A DNA stretch of 64,000 nucleotides, taken from the NCBI RefSeq assembly GCF_036669915.1, contig NC_089312.1:8137438-8201437 (forward strand), given 5' to 3'. Within the stretch, counting starts at the first letter, position 1. Each line of letters begins with the position of its first letter. Positions 10,386-22,624 of the stretch are shown piece by piece. Both the position numbers and the translations under genes were made by a program. The notes beneath the pieces were generated by a model. It was given only the letters and a program-made list of their open reading frames with translations, was not told where the DNA came from and made no database searches. Source of the stretch: Pocillopora verrucosa. Its lineage: Eukaryota > Cnidaria > Anthozoa > Scleractinia > Pocilloporidae.

Positions 10386-13290
10386 TCAAGATGCTTGCTG
10401 AACCTTGGCAACCTTTCGGTGTTCCTTTGCTCTTGTTTTGGGGCATTGCATCTCACACCAACTGATTGGCACCATTGCAGCACCTACACAATCAAATAAT
10501 TCAATTTGCATAAAAATCTTATGATATTAAGACCAACCTGACATCTGCTTATTACTAATAAACTTGAAAACTTTGTTAACATCCTGAGCCAGTACTTTCT
10601 GTATAGAACTTTGTTCATATAGCACAATAATTTTATAGTTTGATATCTGGTACAAAAACAAAGGCACATGAAGAGAGCACCTAAAGGAAATCTTTGTACA
10701 TTGTTGTTTCAAAGAAATGTTACTGTTACTTCTAACTTCTTCAAAGGGTAATGCATTACATATAATTATTTACTCTAATAATGCTGAAAAAAATCAATAT
10801 CTCAAACTGGCAAAATCACCTACCCACCAAATAGGTTGGGGGAAAGGATTAAGACCAAAAACAATTTTTCAACAATGACACAATTAAAATTTTGAATGGA
10901 ACTTGAAACAATCAAAGTAGATTAATTCAGAAAGTGGCTTCCTGCTATCAAATTGACAATTTCATGAATGTAAAAATTAAGTCTATCCTACCACCCTCAC
11001 TCTTGGCAAAAATGACTCCAAGTTCATTCTCAGCTGTTGAAAGGAGATACGTTTGTGTATGAAGAGTCAGTACTCTGGCCAGTACTATATCACCAGGGCG
11101 GAAGGACTTATACATTTCAACTTTATCCTTCTCAGTTGCCCGGACATCTTCTTTTCTGATTGTTCCTTTGAAAGGTTCTTTTAAAGAAGTTGTTTCTACA
11201 CCAAGAATTGCTACTTTGCAAAACCTTGGGTTTGTGCTCATCACCTAAAGGGTAAAAATTTAACAGCCTTATTTGAAAGGTTCTCCTGCTTCCAAGTTAT
11301 TTCTTAACCCTCTGACCCCTTCAAGTAACTAGCACCTAGTTTCTCCTCATAATATCATTCTGAATCAAACAAGAATAAAGAGGAATAAAAGGAAGAATAC
11401 AGGAAATGAGCAATAGCTAAATAAGCTCTTGATTGTTCAACAAATTCTCCTCATCAGCACCTTGGTAAATGTCTAGAGAACAGAATGGAGAATATGCATA
11501 CCAACATTAGGGTATAAAAGGTAAATTAATCAGATACATGCTCCACGAAAAAGAAATTTTCGGTTATGTTATTTCTAACAATTGCTTGTGATAAGGTCAT
11601 AACCATAACCTTTTGATGAGACAATTAATTGATAAAATTTGAACCTTTTTTTCTTGGTAAACTGCCAAAATGAAGAATACAAAGGATACTTGAGTCAAAC
11701 TTTAATCTTCTTCCCATCTGAAATATTATGTAGTTTTACCATGCAACTCATTAAGGTCACTCACATAAGAAAATAAACTTTTCTAATAAGATTGTAAGTG
11801 TGTTTAACATTTTAACCATTCACGCTATCACACAAATTTACATTGTTCAGTTTAAAACCAGTTCGATTAAAAATGATTAAAACTAGTTTTATCTGAATTC
11901 CATTTTGCTCTATAAAATAATCACCTCTTAAACAGAGTAAAATATAAATCCATCAAGTTTGAAATACATTTAGTTTTGACTTTATGTTCATTTTTAACTG
12001 AAATTGCATCTCTCCAGTTAAACTGTTGTAAAATGATCCAAGTAAAAGACTCTCTGTAAAAATTTCCATATCTGAGCCAAAAATTTTGATAGTCGTCAAT
12101 AAAATTTATGATGCAGAAATTTTCCCACCTTGCATGTAACAACTGAACCAACTTCTGGCACTACATACTTTTCCTCCTCTCTGATGATATGTATGGTAGG
12201 TTTCTAGATCCATATTACAAAGCATGTTAGATTGATTTGGGAAACATGAAATCAGTAAGTCTGTCAGCACTGTCTGTCAGTCAACCTGTCTATCAAAATA
12301 GCAAATCAGCTGATCAGTTATGAGTCAGTTTCTTGATTAGTCAGTCAGTCGATCAAATTTCTAACCTTTTATTTTAAAACCCTAAGAGTAACTATCATTT
12401 AATTTCTCTACACTAACACTACTGAATCATTCGTTAAGATCATGAGAATAAAGAAAATGATTGCCAACCTTGGAAGCTTTGATCGTTAACTGAATTCTTC
12501 TTGTCAGTAACAAAGGAAATGTATAGAAAAGAGTATGGAGAATATGAATATTGATATTACGGGGTAGAGGGTTAATCAATAAATCAATTGATCAGACTAT
12601 TAAAGTGTCAGTCAGTCAGTCAATCAATGTTCTGTGTCTGGTGCCATGTATGCTTTCTTATCTAGTTGCTTTACAAATGGAAACCTCTTAGTACATTACC
12701 TGAGTTTTGATAACTTAAAAACTTTCTATTAGTTGTTCCTGCAGAGTACATGAAAAAAAAATCTAAATACTGACCCCTTCTACAAAAGTTGGACCTTGTT
12801 TCTACTCTTTCATAATCATGCATATGTTGTGGTTCAATTTTGTCCTTCGTTCAAATTTTATTTTCCTTTGTTTCAAACTCATTATCGTACATTACAATAC
12901 CCAAAAACAAAAGAAAATAAAATTTGAACCAAGGATAAAATTAAACCACAACATAAATTAGCCTTTCTGGTATCGACAACTTGTCCAAAGACAATACAAT
13001 TTTCATTCAAAGAAATGCCGTCATTATGAAAGGGGTCTACACGGTATGCTTTTGCTACATTTCTAAAATATCAAAGTCAGTTATCCAAAGCTTACATTGC
13101 ATCAAAAAATCTCACAAACCTCTCCATTCTCCTGGTTTTGCGACTGTTTGTAACCAGCAAGACTAGCATACACATATCCATGGCGAATATAAGTTCCATT
13201 TCCTGGTGAATATTGTTCAATACTTCCTAATCTTTCCCCAGGTATCACCACAATATTTTCATGAACCGACACCATACTTACTTCATGCAC
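10386..13290 (-). CDS. EXOSC1: RNA exosome cap subunit CSL4
   Basis: Four exons join in phase: 13290-13120, 12203-12129, 11244-10992 and 10483-10386 (stop TGA), giving 198 aa against 195 in human. The order of recognisable blocks matches the family: the N-terminal PGERLGSIEQYSPG...TYIRHGY domain, VVPEVGSVVTCKV at the start of the S1 RNA-binding fold, then GTIRKEDVRATEKDKVEMYK and SFRPGDIVLARV, TAENELGV, and the C-terminal VPISWCEMQCPKT with its paired cysteines. EXOSC1 caps the nuclear and cytoplasmic 3'-5' RNA exosome and helps channel RNA into the barrel. An in-frame Met at 13275 is an alternative start. It is divergently paired with the C6orf163-like gene, whose start codon is 148 bp away. 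Confidence 0.95.
11304..11526 (+). mobile_element. MITE family A copy (EXOSC1 intron)
   Basis: About 210 bp bounded by TTAACCCT...-type ends in inverted orientation. It carries the internal blocks shared with the copies at 12362, 19549, 21061, 28904, 50462 and 59197: AGCTCTTGATTGTT, AAATTCTCCT and CAGAATGGAGAATATGCATA. There is no coding capacity, so it is a non-autonomous DNA-transposon type. Confidence 0.75.
12362..12575 (+). mobile_element. MITE family A copy, diverged (EXOSC1 intron)
   Basis: Same order of blocks as the other family A copies (GATCATGAGAATAAAG, then GTATGGAGAATATGAATA, then GGGTAGAGGGTTAAT) but more diverged. Confidence 0.65.
12607..12628. repeat. (GTCA)n microsatellite
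   Basis: Short GTCAGTCAGTCAGTCAATCA run. Related CAGT/CAGTC motifs are scattered from 12255 to 12360. Confidence 0.7.
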
Positions 13291-13438
13291 TTTCTCGAGT
13301 TAGAGAAAAACTAAACACGAGTTTCGTCCGCCATTTTGAGTTTCTGATGACACCGCTGCCCGTTTAGATTGTAGTTGCTTTCTAGTCTTCACGACGGTTA
13401 CCAGGACAACTAAAGAGTATCTGACTTCGTGACTCAAG
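13291..13438. promoter_or_regulatory. Bidirectional promoter, EXOSC1 / C6orf163-like
   Basis: 148 bp between two divergent start codons. It contains a YY1-like CCGCCATTTTG near 13328-13338 and a second YY1-like AAGATGGCGGC overlapping the plus-strand ATG (13437-13447). An X-box-like imperfect palindrome GTTACC-AG-GACAAC lies at 13397-13410, the type bound by RFX factors on ciliary genes. No TATA box is apparent. The motif assignments are by eye. Confidence 0.6.
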
Positions 13439-16198
13439 ATGGCGGCGTATGTGGCTACTCATGACCGCTCCGTGTTATCCAAGCCTCACGAAGAAACCAA
13501 AGTTTCTGTCATACAAAATACCACTCACAGGGATATCTTGGGTAAGTTTATTTTTTGGAAAAACTGCTGATATAATAGACGAATCGGGCCAGCATTTTAA
13601 TATTTGTTGCAAAGTAAACGGAACCAGCTGAAATTGTAGATAAGATACGGTAGAGGGAGTTTGCCGAATGTTAACTGTTCTCAGGGTCCTTCGTATAATT
13701 ATTAAGTTAAAGAAATGTGGATCGTGCATTAGGGGAGTTTTTACTCCTCAAAACTATGATTTGGCGGCTTACCTTTTCGGGGGGCAAAATTTTGTTGACT
13801 GGCAAAAAGATAAAGTCGGCACCATAGCCAAATGGCTCATCCACTCGCAGCTTATTTCATTTTCTGTGGAATAAAGTGTCTAGGACTTTTGCATTTTCCC
13901 TTGGATGGGATGCTAGCCCAGTACAGGTTACCTCTTCACCCAGCATGTTATTAGGCTTCCCTCACAATTTGTAGCTACTCATTCATATACCTGGGTGGAG
14001 AGAAGTACTGTGAGCATTGATTGTCTGCCCAAGAACACAGCACAATGACCTGGCTAGGTCTTGGTCCGGCATTTATTGACCTGGAATTCAGCATAATAGC
14101 TGTTAGGCCAGTGTGTAAGGCCACTGCTGGAGTGGACCTTATGGTTTTTGAGGGAGGGCCTGAATGAATGAATGAATGGATAGGACAGGGGGTGGAGGCA
14201 TAGGAGAATAGGGAAAATAAAGGCCTGGCAGGAGAAAACTGCAAAAATGAAAACATATGTTTATCATCAATTTTCTAAAGGATGGATGGGAGATGGGTCA
14301 AAGGTGTGTAACGGAGAGGAGGGAGATTTTGGAAACATGAGATATTCACTCCCCCTAGTTCAGTTTTTCTCCAACTATAATTTTTCTGAATTTTTTATTT
14401 GAAGACAGTCCTGCAGAGTTTATATATGGGTTTTGTGTGGTAGCTGTCTATTTGACTAGGTGTTTCATGAGCAAGTACTTTCTGTAGAGACCATTGTACC
14501 ATGTTTCATTATACACATCACCACAATTGTAAGAATGCTCCATCAAAATGTTTGACATTGTTTACATAAATGGTTTGTAGAAAATGAGATGTTTTCATGA
14601 GATGGAGGTTTCTGGAAACAATTCTTAAAGCTTATTGGATGAGTTTTAATAAAATAAATTATGTTTAATTGTAGTACTTGGAAATGAACTCTATCAAAAA
14701 ACCATTGAGGAGTGCGAGAAAGAAAGGCAGCAGAATGTGACAGAAGTAGAGCAAAGAGCATGGCGCTTAGCTTCAGAAGAGAAAGCAAGAGCTCTGAAGT
14801 CAGCCAAAGAAGCTGCTGAAGTGGAACTGGACAAAGCTTTGGCAGCAGCGAAGAAAGCTCAGGTGGGTGTTAATTTCAAAGAGGTGCATTTAATTAATAG
14901 GTGTGATTGTATGGAGAAGCTGGGATAGGATGAGGGGAAGCAGAATGGTGCAAGGGGGTAGGGGATAAAAAGGGATAACATGAAGGGGGAGCAAGAATTA
15001 TTGGCAGGAGGGAGCAGATATGATGCGCAGGGAGAAGCAGGAATGGTGGATAGGAAGAGGAGCAGGGATGGATGGTCAGGAAGGCAAATACTCAGATAAA
15101 TGACTGTTATTTACTATGAGGGTACTACATTGTATGAGCTCCAAGGGTGGAATGAAGTATTTACTCACTTGCATTTAATGATGGTTTACTATTCAACCAA
15201 CTTTTTTTTTGTCGATAGGAAAAGGCAGTTAAAGCTGAGTCAAAAAGAGTTGAAGCTCTAATGAAAAAACTGGCTGCTCAGCAAGTTCAGCAGGAAAAAG
15301 ATGAAGGTCAAAAGAGACTGGAAGAGGCACTAAAAAAGGCTAGAGATGAGTTTTTGTTGGAAAAGGCTGAAGCTATACAGAAGACTAGAGAGGAAGAACG
15401 TGCTATGGCAACTGATGAGGCAAAGAAGGTGGCTCAAGTAGAAGAGGACAAAAGAAAACAGTTGATTCTGGCTGCAGAGAAAGAGAAACAGGTAGAGTTA
15501 CTGTCACTTGTTTATCTGAAGGGTATTAAGATAATGTGGCTTTCATTCAGTGACAAAGAATTTTCCATCCCTCCTGGATTGGATGCTACTACCGGTACAA
15601 ATTTGCAACAGTGGTCCTTTGAAGGTTACCCAGTTCCCCCCTCCCTCCTTTTCTCCCTCCACCCCTCTTCCCCCAGCATTTTTCCAAGTTCCCTAGTAAA
15701 CTTGGTATTTTAGATTGTGAATTCAAAGATGTTATTCAATTCTCCTCTCCATCTTTTAAGTGTTGTTTTTCCTCCCCCCCCCCCTTTTTTGCAAAATGAG
15801 CTGAAGAGCAATGCAGTAATTTTCTTTTCTTTGGCTTTCCACCTTAGCAAGCTTTGAAGAATCTTAAAGAGAGATTAAAACAAGAGGAGAAACAAGCAGT
15901 GAAGGAAATGGAGGAAAAGTGTAAGAAGGAAGAGGAGAGCAAACTTTTGCTACAAAAGGAGATCCATGAGAAAGAAATAAAAAAGTTAGAAGATCGTATT
16001 GATGAACAAATACAGCTGAAACTGGCAGCAGAAAAAGAAACAGAAAGAATAAAAGAGATGAAAGGAAAAGTGGAAGAAAAGTTGAAGAACACAACAACTG
16101 CTTTTCAAAACTTTATAGACACAACAAAAGGTTTCAATAAAGGACAGGCAGAATTCTTAATTTTGGACCCATTGAAAGACATTTCTGAAGAAACTTGA
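13439..16198 (+). CDS. C6orf163-like coiled-coil protein
   Basis: Four exons join in phase: 13439-13541, 14675-14862, 15219-15491 and 15848-16198 (stop TGA), giving 304 aa; human C6orf163 is about 329. A short N-terminal segment is followed by a HRDIL.LG motif near residue 30. Then comes almost continuous charged coiled coil rich in E, K, A and Q (about residues 45-270), and a C-terminal TAFQNFIDTTKG...AEFLI segment. These end blocks match human C6orf163 (HKDIL.IG and MAFQKYI...ADFIL), whose function is not established but which is testis- and cilium-associated in my recollection. It has no signal peptide or membrane helix. The X-box-like motif in the shared promoter agrees with a flagellar or ciliary role, which remains inference. 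Confidence 0.8.
13901..14113 (+). mobile_element. SINE-like fragment (C6orf163-like intron 1)
   Basis: Contains GGATGGGATGCTAGCCCAGT, CACCTGGGTGGAGAGA-type and AGAACACAGCACAATGACCT blocks, which I associate with a tRNA-derived SINE common in anthozoan genomes. The tRNA-related B-box end is degraded. The AGAACACAACACAATGACCT block recurs at about 46130-46150. Confidence 0.6.
14161..14180. repeat. (TGAA)n microsatellite
   Basis: About four TGAA units (TGAATGAATGAATGAATGG). Confidence 0.8.
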
Positions 16199-18016
16199 TT
16201 TTGATATCAAAATGAGTTATGCTTCATACTATTTTGTGTAAATATATAAATTGTTTAAGTATTTGCCTACATCATTTGAGTTGTAAGTTGTGTATCTCTC
16301 AACTTTGTATTATATTATTTTTGTGTCAAGAATGTATACTGTTAGTTAAATTATTTGATACATTTATTGTCAATTACTGTGACTGTAAATGTATTTCAGA
16401 AAAAAAGTATTGTTTAGTTGTTGAAAGCAATTTCTGTTGTAATTGTTGTGTAAAATTATTTAGTATTTAGAAATGATATCTTATGCTTTCAATAATTTCC
16501 AAAATGATTGTGGTGAATTTAATTAAAAATATTGGTATGCCTTTCTGACAAATTCTCTTAACGCCAGTGTATGGCTGTCTGTCATGAAGTAAATGGGGTT
16601 GCTGTACCATTTGTGGAACATAATAGACATGAGCATGCAGGATAAGGTAAATACCCGAGAGTAAGGGTCACACCTACATATAAGTAAAATGAATGGCTGA
16701 AAGTGAGCAACAGCCCCCCCAGAGAAAAACAAATAAACAAAAACTGACACAAATCAAAAGTCACACGAAGGGTGTTGGAGTTGAGGCCTGGGATATGAAT
16801 AACCCTAAAAGGGTGTTGGGCACATTTTTATGTAGTAAAAGCCACAGCTTCCTTGGGTGACTAATGTTAATTTAATTTAGAATAAAATGTTGAGGCAAAT
16901 GAAATGACAGCTATGAATGCAAATTGTCACTATATGAAGTGAGCAATCCTGTTTATTTATTTCCAAAAGTGAAATCCTAAAAATTAAAAAATTCAGGCTA
17001 TGAAATCAATGTAGCATGCTTCATGTACTGATTAAAAAGAATAGAATACACTCCTGTTGTTGGAGTTGACTTATCAAACAAAATCAAATATTGGAAATTG
17101 TCAATCTTTTATAATTGCATAATTAATGGCAAATTGAACACAAAGATTTTCCGTTTTAGCACATAACTGCAACTGTGCCTCAAAGGCCATGTATCTTGAA
17201 ATATGACTTTGCCATGGTGTATCAGCAATTCAATAAGAGCCAAAAAAAATTAAATAGCAACTATGCCTCATGGAAACACAACATAACTAGATATACTCAA
17301 TTGGCCACAAAGTCTAACTTCAACGTCTAAAATTTAATTTTGCTAAATTAACTTAAAAATTTAAAACTTTTGAAAGATTGCTCAACATCTTTGTTTATCT
17401 AAAAAAGTACAAGCCAGTAAAACATCTTCACTTACAAGAACCAAATAATTCATAGAAATAAATCAAATTATTGTGCATATCCACTTCATAAAACTAATGC
17501 ACAAGATCCAAAATAGCTGATTGGTCATTGCATTTTTTCCTATGTACTGAATTTTTTAAAAAATAGAATTGCAATTTTGAAATATTTCTCCAATTATTTC
17601 TTATAATTCTTAAGTTATTTGTGAAAGTGAATATGAAACATCTTTTAAAAGTCTAAAATGTAACTGCATGAACTTCAGTCTCATATTTCTGTTCCTTTTT
17701 CAGGAAGAACTCTGTTGAGCAAAACCTGCCCTGCTGCCATTATTCACTTCAGTCTCTATTTTTTGACTATGATGCCTAAGAGTATTTAAAAATGTATTCT
17801 AGCAAACTACTCGTAAATCAATGAGAGCAGCTTTAGGATTCAAGTCCTAACAATTCCTCATGTCAACTTTTAAAAGTAAATTTTTGGACTCTGACTGAAA
17901 AGAATCCAAAGCATTTCTATCGCATTTCCATTGCAGAGCCTAATGCTACCAGTAGTAATCATTAATCCAAATGTAAAATTGCTCTATGTTGAACCTAATT
18001 TGGTAAGGCTTTAACA
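16199..18016. other. Intergenic between convergent C6orf163-like and PPT2 genes
   Basis: AT-rich, presumably holding the 3' UTRs of both convergent genes. No ORF with coding character, no RNA gene and no clear repeat were recognised. Confidence 0.5.
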
Positions 18017-21000
18017 TCAAGTTAACCATGGTTCAATAGCTTCCACAAAGACTTTCTCTGTTCCATGCCAATGTGTGTGATTTACCCCAGGAAAGGTGTA
18101 TTGATGAACTGACCCTCTCTCATCTAGCGTGCGTAAGCCAAAGGTGTCTTCAAGGTAAACCTAGAGAAGAATTTTAAGTTAATTCTTTACATGATCTTCT
18201 GAATCTGGTTATTATAGTTTGCTGATAAAGAATTAGTTAACTTAATTCATTGATTCAAATTTCTTCATTTCACTGGTTATTGATATTTAAACTCTTCCCT
18301 GTGCTGTTGTTGTGCCCAAAGAATAACCTTCAAAAGTTTGGAAGAGAGTGAAACTCACAAATCAAAAAGCCCAGAACTGTGATTGGTTTATGTTCTTTCA
18401 AACTTTTGTGTAGGTGAGAATGAATGAATTAACTAGGAAATCATAAGGATGTAAGGTGATTTCTATTAATACAACTTAAAATAGGAACTTTATTATAAGT
18501 TTAATATTAAGAAGCATGTACACTGTAATACAATACATACATTACTTCCAAATGCCACACATCTTGTTTGAGACCAGCATCTATGTAATGCTGGTTGGAT
18601 GCATCTCCAATTTAATAAAAAGGGGGCTCTTGGCCCCCACCTATACTCCGCAGTGGACTAGTCCATTCATTATAAATTCAGATGCGGAGAGTTATGCATG
18701 GATTTAAATTATGATTTTTTTCCTTTAACATAATATCAATGTAATCATAATTCTTAATAATCAGTAATTTCTATCATGTGCAGACTAAAAAGCTGTTCAT
18801 ATAGCAGAAAAATCAGGTACAGACCTGCAAAGCTATTTAGGAAGGGTTTAATTGTAATGGCATTTTTCAGGTTTAGGGGCATAGTCATATATGGCCCCAA
18901 AACTTGCATAATTCCCTGAATATTAAATACTGACCTGTTGATTTTTCATATCCACAACTGTTAGACTTGTGTCATAAAAACCAAACTGGCTATAGTGATA
19001 AAGAAAGTAGAAAAATTCAGGATATATGTATCTGCTGCATGCTAAAACATTTCCAATGCAACTGATAACAACTAAAATTAAGTGTAGCAATATCTTTTGC
19101 CATTATTGTGGATCAAGTTAAAAATGACCTGATAAATTTTTTATTAAAAAGCATATTTGATTTTAAGTAATACGCTGCATTATATATCCAGAGTTTGTAA
19201 GACTCTTTGAAAAAGTAGTTGTTTTAAGTTATTACCTTGACTGCCATGGTGTAATGACACCATCATCTGGACCTCCAACCAAAATCAAGTTCTTGATTCG
19301 AAGGAAATTCTCTTTGAATTGTGCACCAACTGTAACAGAATTTAGCAACACTATCTAAGATATCTTGTCCCCTGTTGAGAAAATTGGCTAAAAAAGGGTT
19401 TAATAGAGATGTTACCTTTTTGTTTTTAGCCAAATAAGGCAAATAAGCTGTTGCTCCCTTTGGGAATGGGCCAAGAGAAAGCAATTCAAGTGGCTAATAG
19501 TTGCTCTTTTTCAGCTGAGTACAGTGACTAATCAATAAATGAGGAACATTAACCCTGTAACCCCAAGAGTGCCAGACATTTAATTCTCAGTGTCATCCCA
19601 AAACCTAACATTAAGGTCATGAGAATAAAGGAAATGATCACAAACTCAAGGAGCTCTTGATTGTTAAAAAATTCTCCTTGACAACATCTAAGGAAATGTA
19701 TAGATAACAGTATAGAGAATATACATATTGATGTTAGGATATAAGAGGCATAGAAAGGAATGGTCGATGGTTGTCCTAAACTGAAAAAGAAGGATTATGT
19801 CAAGCCTTAGATGAAAAGGAGATGCAAAATGAAGTGGTTACTATATATTTCAAATCATCATTATTTATTTGCAAAATGTTTGCAGTGTTTTGTAAAGTAT
19901 GAAACTGACTAGGACCCAAATCATAATAAATAACACAAACCAATTTTTGGCCATACCTGATGCATTGAAAAACTTTGATGAATTGAGGTTGTTTACTACT
20001 GGCAAAAATACATTATACTCATAGTTCTTGTCTTCATGGTATGGATCTAGTTAGAAAAAAAAAACTAACATTTTAGGTCATGCACATGTTAGATAAACAA
20101 ACATAGCTTGCATATAGGAAAACCATGAGAAGATTCTGTTGTTCTCTTTCATGGGTCTGTTCTGCTGTGACTGCCCTCAAAATGCTCCTGGATGTAGTGG
20201 TAATAAATAAAATGTATTCATAAGGGTTTTTCTTCAATTTGAAATTTTGCTAAAGGCAAATTTTCTTACCATTCCAGTAGTTTGCTAAAGAAATTCTATC
20301 TTGAAAATATTTGGTGTAAAAGAGTCTGAAAGAAATATGGAAAGCAAAAACCAACTTTATCAACCATCTTTTTTTTTTGTGTAGAACTTTGTAACATGCA
20401 AGTACAAATTGATACTATAAAACATATTACTTTTTATTAAAAACTGGATCATTGCAATGCAATTCAAGAGTTTTCATTGGCTTAGCCATTCTGGAATATA
20501 TGCCATTATATCATAAGCAGGCATGAACTCAAGATGAGTTAAAGTGAAAGTGTTTTTGTAAATTTTAACTTTCTGTTTGTTCTTGCAAAATAAAGTTGGG
20601 AAGATTTCTCTATATTTTGGGGCATTTTTCACAAAAGAATTATTCCACTTGGGCTTGTTTGATATGGGATGATTATATACAACTTGGACCTTGTGGACTT
20701 TGTTCGCCATCTATCATCTCATATCCAACTAATAATAATGGAATAATTGTTATGTAGACTTACATGTAAAGATCCTTTCTAGCAAGTTTTGGAATGTAAG
20801 GCTTCAGATAGTCAGTGTCTGCATAAAATGATGTAAATAAATCAGTACAAGGCATTAGGGAAGCAACTTTTCTTTATTGTCTGTGCGCCAGGCACATCCA
20901 TCTTTAAATCCAAATCTAACAAGGCAAGCTAAATTTTATATACATTTGTGCAAACAAAGTAAAAAATAAGCCATGAATAGTAAAACCTGTATGCAAATGA

Positions 21001-22404
21001 ACTCCATTGTCACTCTTATTACTACAAGAAAGGCTTATAAAGACCAGCTGTCTTTCACTCGTTCACCCCTTCGAGTGACTAGCATCTACCTTAATTTCTC
21101 CTCACAATATCCCTCAAGGAAATGATCATCATTGAAAGAAACTCACAATTGTTAAACAAATTCTCCTTCTCAGCACCTTAGGAAATGTATAGAGAACAGT
21201 ATGGAGATTATGCATACTGATGATAGGATGCAAAAAGGGTCAAGAGGCTCAGGTAACTTAGCATTTTGCCAAGTAGGGATGAAATTCCACAGTTTGGGTC
21301 TGACTCATGTCTGAAACCTTTGATCTTAAGATGGGGGCTGTACATCAAGTAACATCATAATTATTTGATTATTTTTCTCCTGTTTCTGTTCTTTTTTGCA
21401 GGTCCTAACAAAATGCTTTCCTAGCTGTTACCTCCATATTGTCCCATCTGGGGACCGGACAGGGAAATAAAACTCTCAGCGTTATGGTCATCCATGGTCT
21501 CCAAGATTGCACGCACAGTCAGTCCACCTGTTGTTATAACAAATAAGTGCCAAATATTTTCAAAATATACAGCTTTTACAGAACTGTTCTCTTAAACAAT
21601 CTTTCTTCAAGCCCTTATACTCAACCTCCACCCTAAAAAGACGTTTCTGCCCATTCATCGTATGATTGTCACGGGGAAATAAACATGGTCGAAATCATGA
21701 CAGCGACAATAAATCCAAATTACCTCAAAATTATGCTATTAAAACTACAATTAAAAAAATACTTTCAATGGAAATCAAAAGTTGCTCAGGAAAAAAATGA
21801 TCAACAACGCGTGATCACTTAACATTTGTGTAAAACTTCCGTTACGATGAAAGTCCATGCTAAGCGATCAAAATGTTTTGCACGTTGAATGAATTAATTA
21901 GTATCCTATGCGCGTATCCTTTGAGTACGTTAGTGCCGTTTGATTCCCTAACATGTCTTTTAAACGGATAAGGAGTGTTCTAAACAATTGTAAGAAGATT
22001 CATTTGATAACTAGCATTGCACTTGATAAAGTGCGATCTTTGAATAGGGTCACCACTTGAGTTGATATGGATTCAAATGAATAGTTTAAGAATAAGCCAT
22101 TACCTTGAGAGAAGCCGATAATATGAACTCCTTCTTTAGCCTCCTGCATCACTTCTCGTACTTTTTCAGAAATTGCCGAGACCTGCATCCACATGGGTTT
22201 GAAGCTGTCTAATTCCTCAAACAATTTTATCAACGTGATGTTGGTGCCGGGATGGGCCTGCGTTATAAACGAAGCAAGATCTTTCATGTCTGAAGCGTGA
22301 TCAAGTATTCCATGGACGATGATCACCGGTTTGAAGCAAAAACTCCTCGCCGAAAAAGTAAGCAAAAGAGCAAAACATAGTTCGCGCGAGGGAAAGTCCG
22401 CCAT
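18017..22404 (-). CDS. PPT2: Palmitoyl-protein thioesterase 2, lysosomal
   Basis: Eight exons join in phase: 22404-22104, 21527-21432, 20818-20764, 20325-20270, 20046-19957, 19329-19236, 18989-18935 and 18160-18017, giving 296 aa (human about 302). The first ~23 residues form a signal peptide. The alpha/beta-hydrolase core follows: [11 protein letters not shown] (oxyanion region), the nucleophile elbow GFSQG with Ser99 (human has CYSQG), [13 protein letters not shown] with the catalytic Asp, and NHTHWHG with the catalytic His near the C-terminus (EPWLT end). The DTDYLK and NYWNDPYHED blocks match the PPT2 lineage. It hydrolyses long-chain acyl-CoA and thioester substrates in lysosomes. An in-frame Met at 22428 would add eight residues before the signal peptide. 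It is divergently paired with FANCI. Confidence 0.95.
19549..19748 (+). mobile_element. MITE family A copy (PPT2 intron)
   Basis: Starts TTAACCCTGTAACCCC and ends in a GTTAGG-type terminus. Internal blocks AAGGTCATGAGAATAAAGG, GGAAATGTATAGATAACAG and TATAGAGAATATACATA are shared with the other family copies. Confidence 0.75.
21061..21240 (+). mobile_element. MITE family A copy, internally shortened (PPT2 intron)
   Basis: Shares GTGACTAGCATCTA, CAAATTCTCCTTCTCAGCA and GAGAACAGTATGGAG with the other copies. It lacks part of the middle. Confidence 0.7.
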
Positions 22405-22624
22405 TTTGTCATCAATAATTGTTGTCAATTAAACGTTATTGATTGGTGGGAGAGAACAGTAAAAAATAAACCAATCAGAAAATGCATTAAAAAAAGAAAG
22501 TTTTGGCGCCAAATTTTGTAAAAATGGTGGCGCGGTGCGGCGCGGCTTCGAAGTGAAGAAAAGTGATTATAGTACATTGGCTATATTTATGTTTTAAAAC
22601 AGCTCTGCCGTGAGTCTCTGGATA
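22405..22624. promoter_or_regulatory. Bidirectional promoter, PPT2 / FANCI, with perfect E2F palindrome
   Basis: 220 bp between divergent start codons. The palindrome TTTGGCGCCAAA at 22502-22513 is an ideal E2F site, followed by a CpG-rich stretch (22525-22552). A YY1-like CCGCCATTTTG overlaps the PPT2 ATG (about 22398-22408). FANCI orthologues are typically cell-cycle regulated, so E2F control is a natural inference. Confidence 0.65.

Noticed and set aside
15844-16097. Minus-strand ORFs rich in S, F and L
   Set aside because: Antisense of the lysine- and glutamate-rich coiled-coil exon at 15848-16198.
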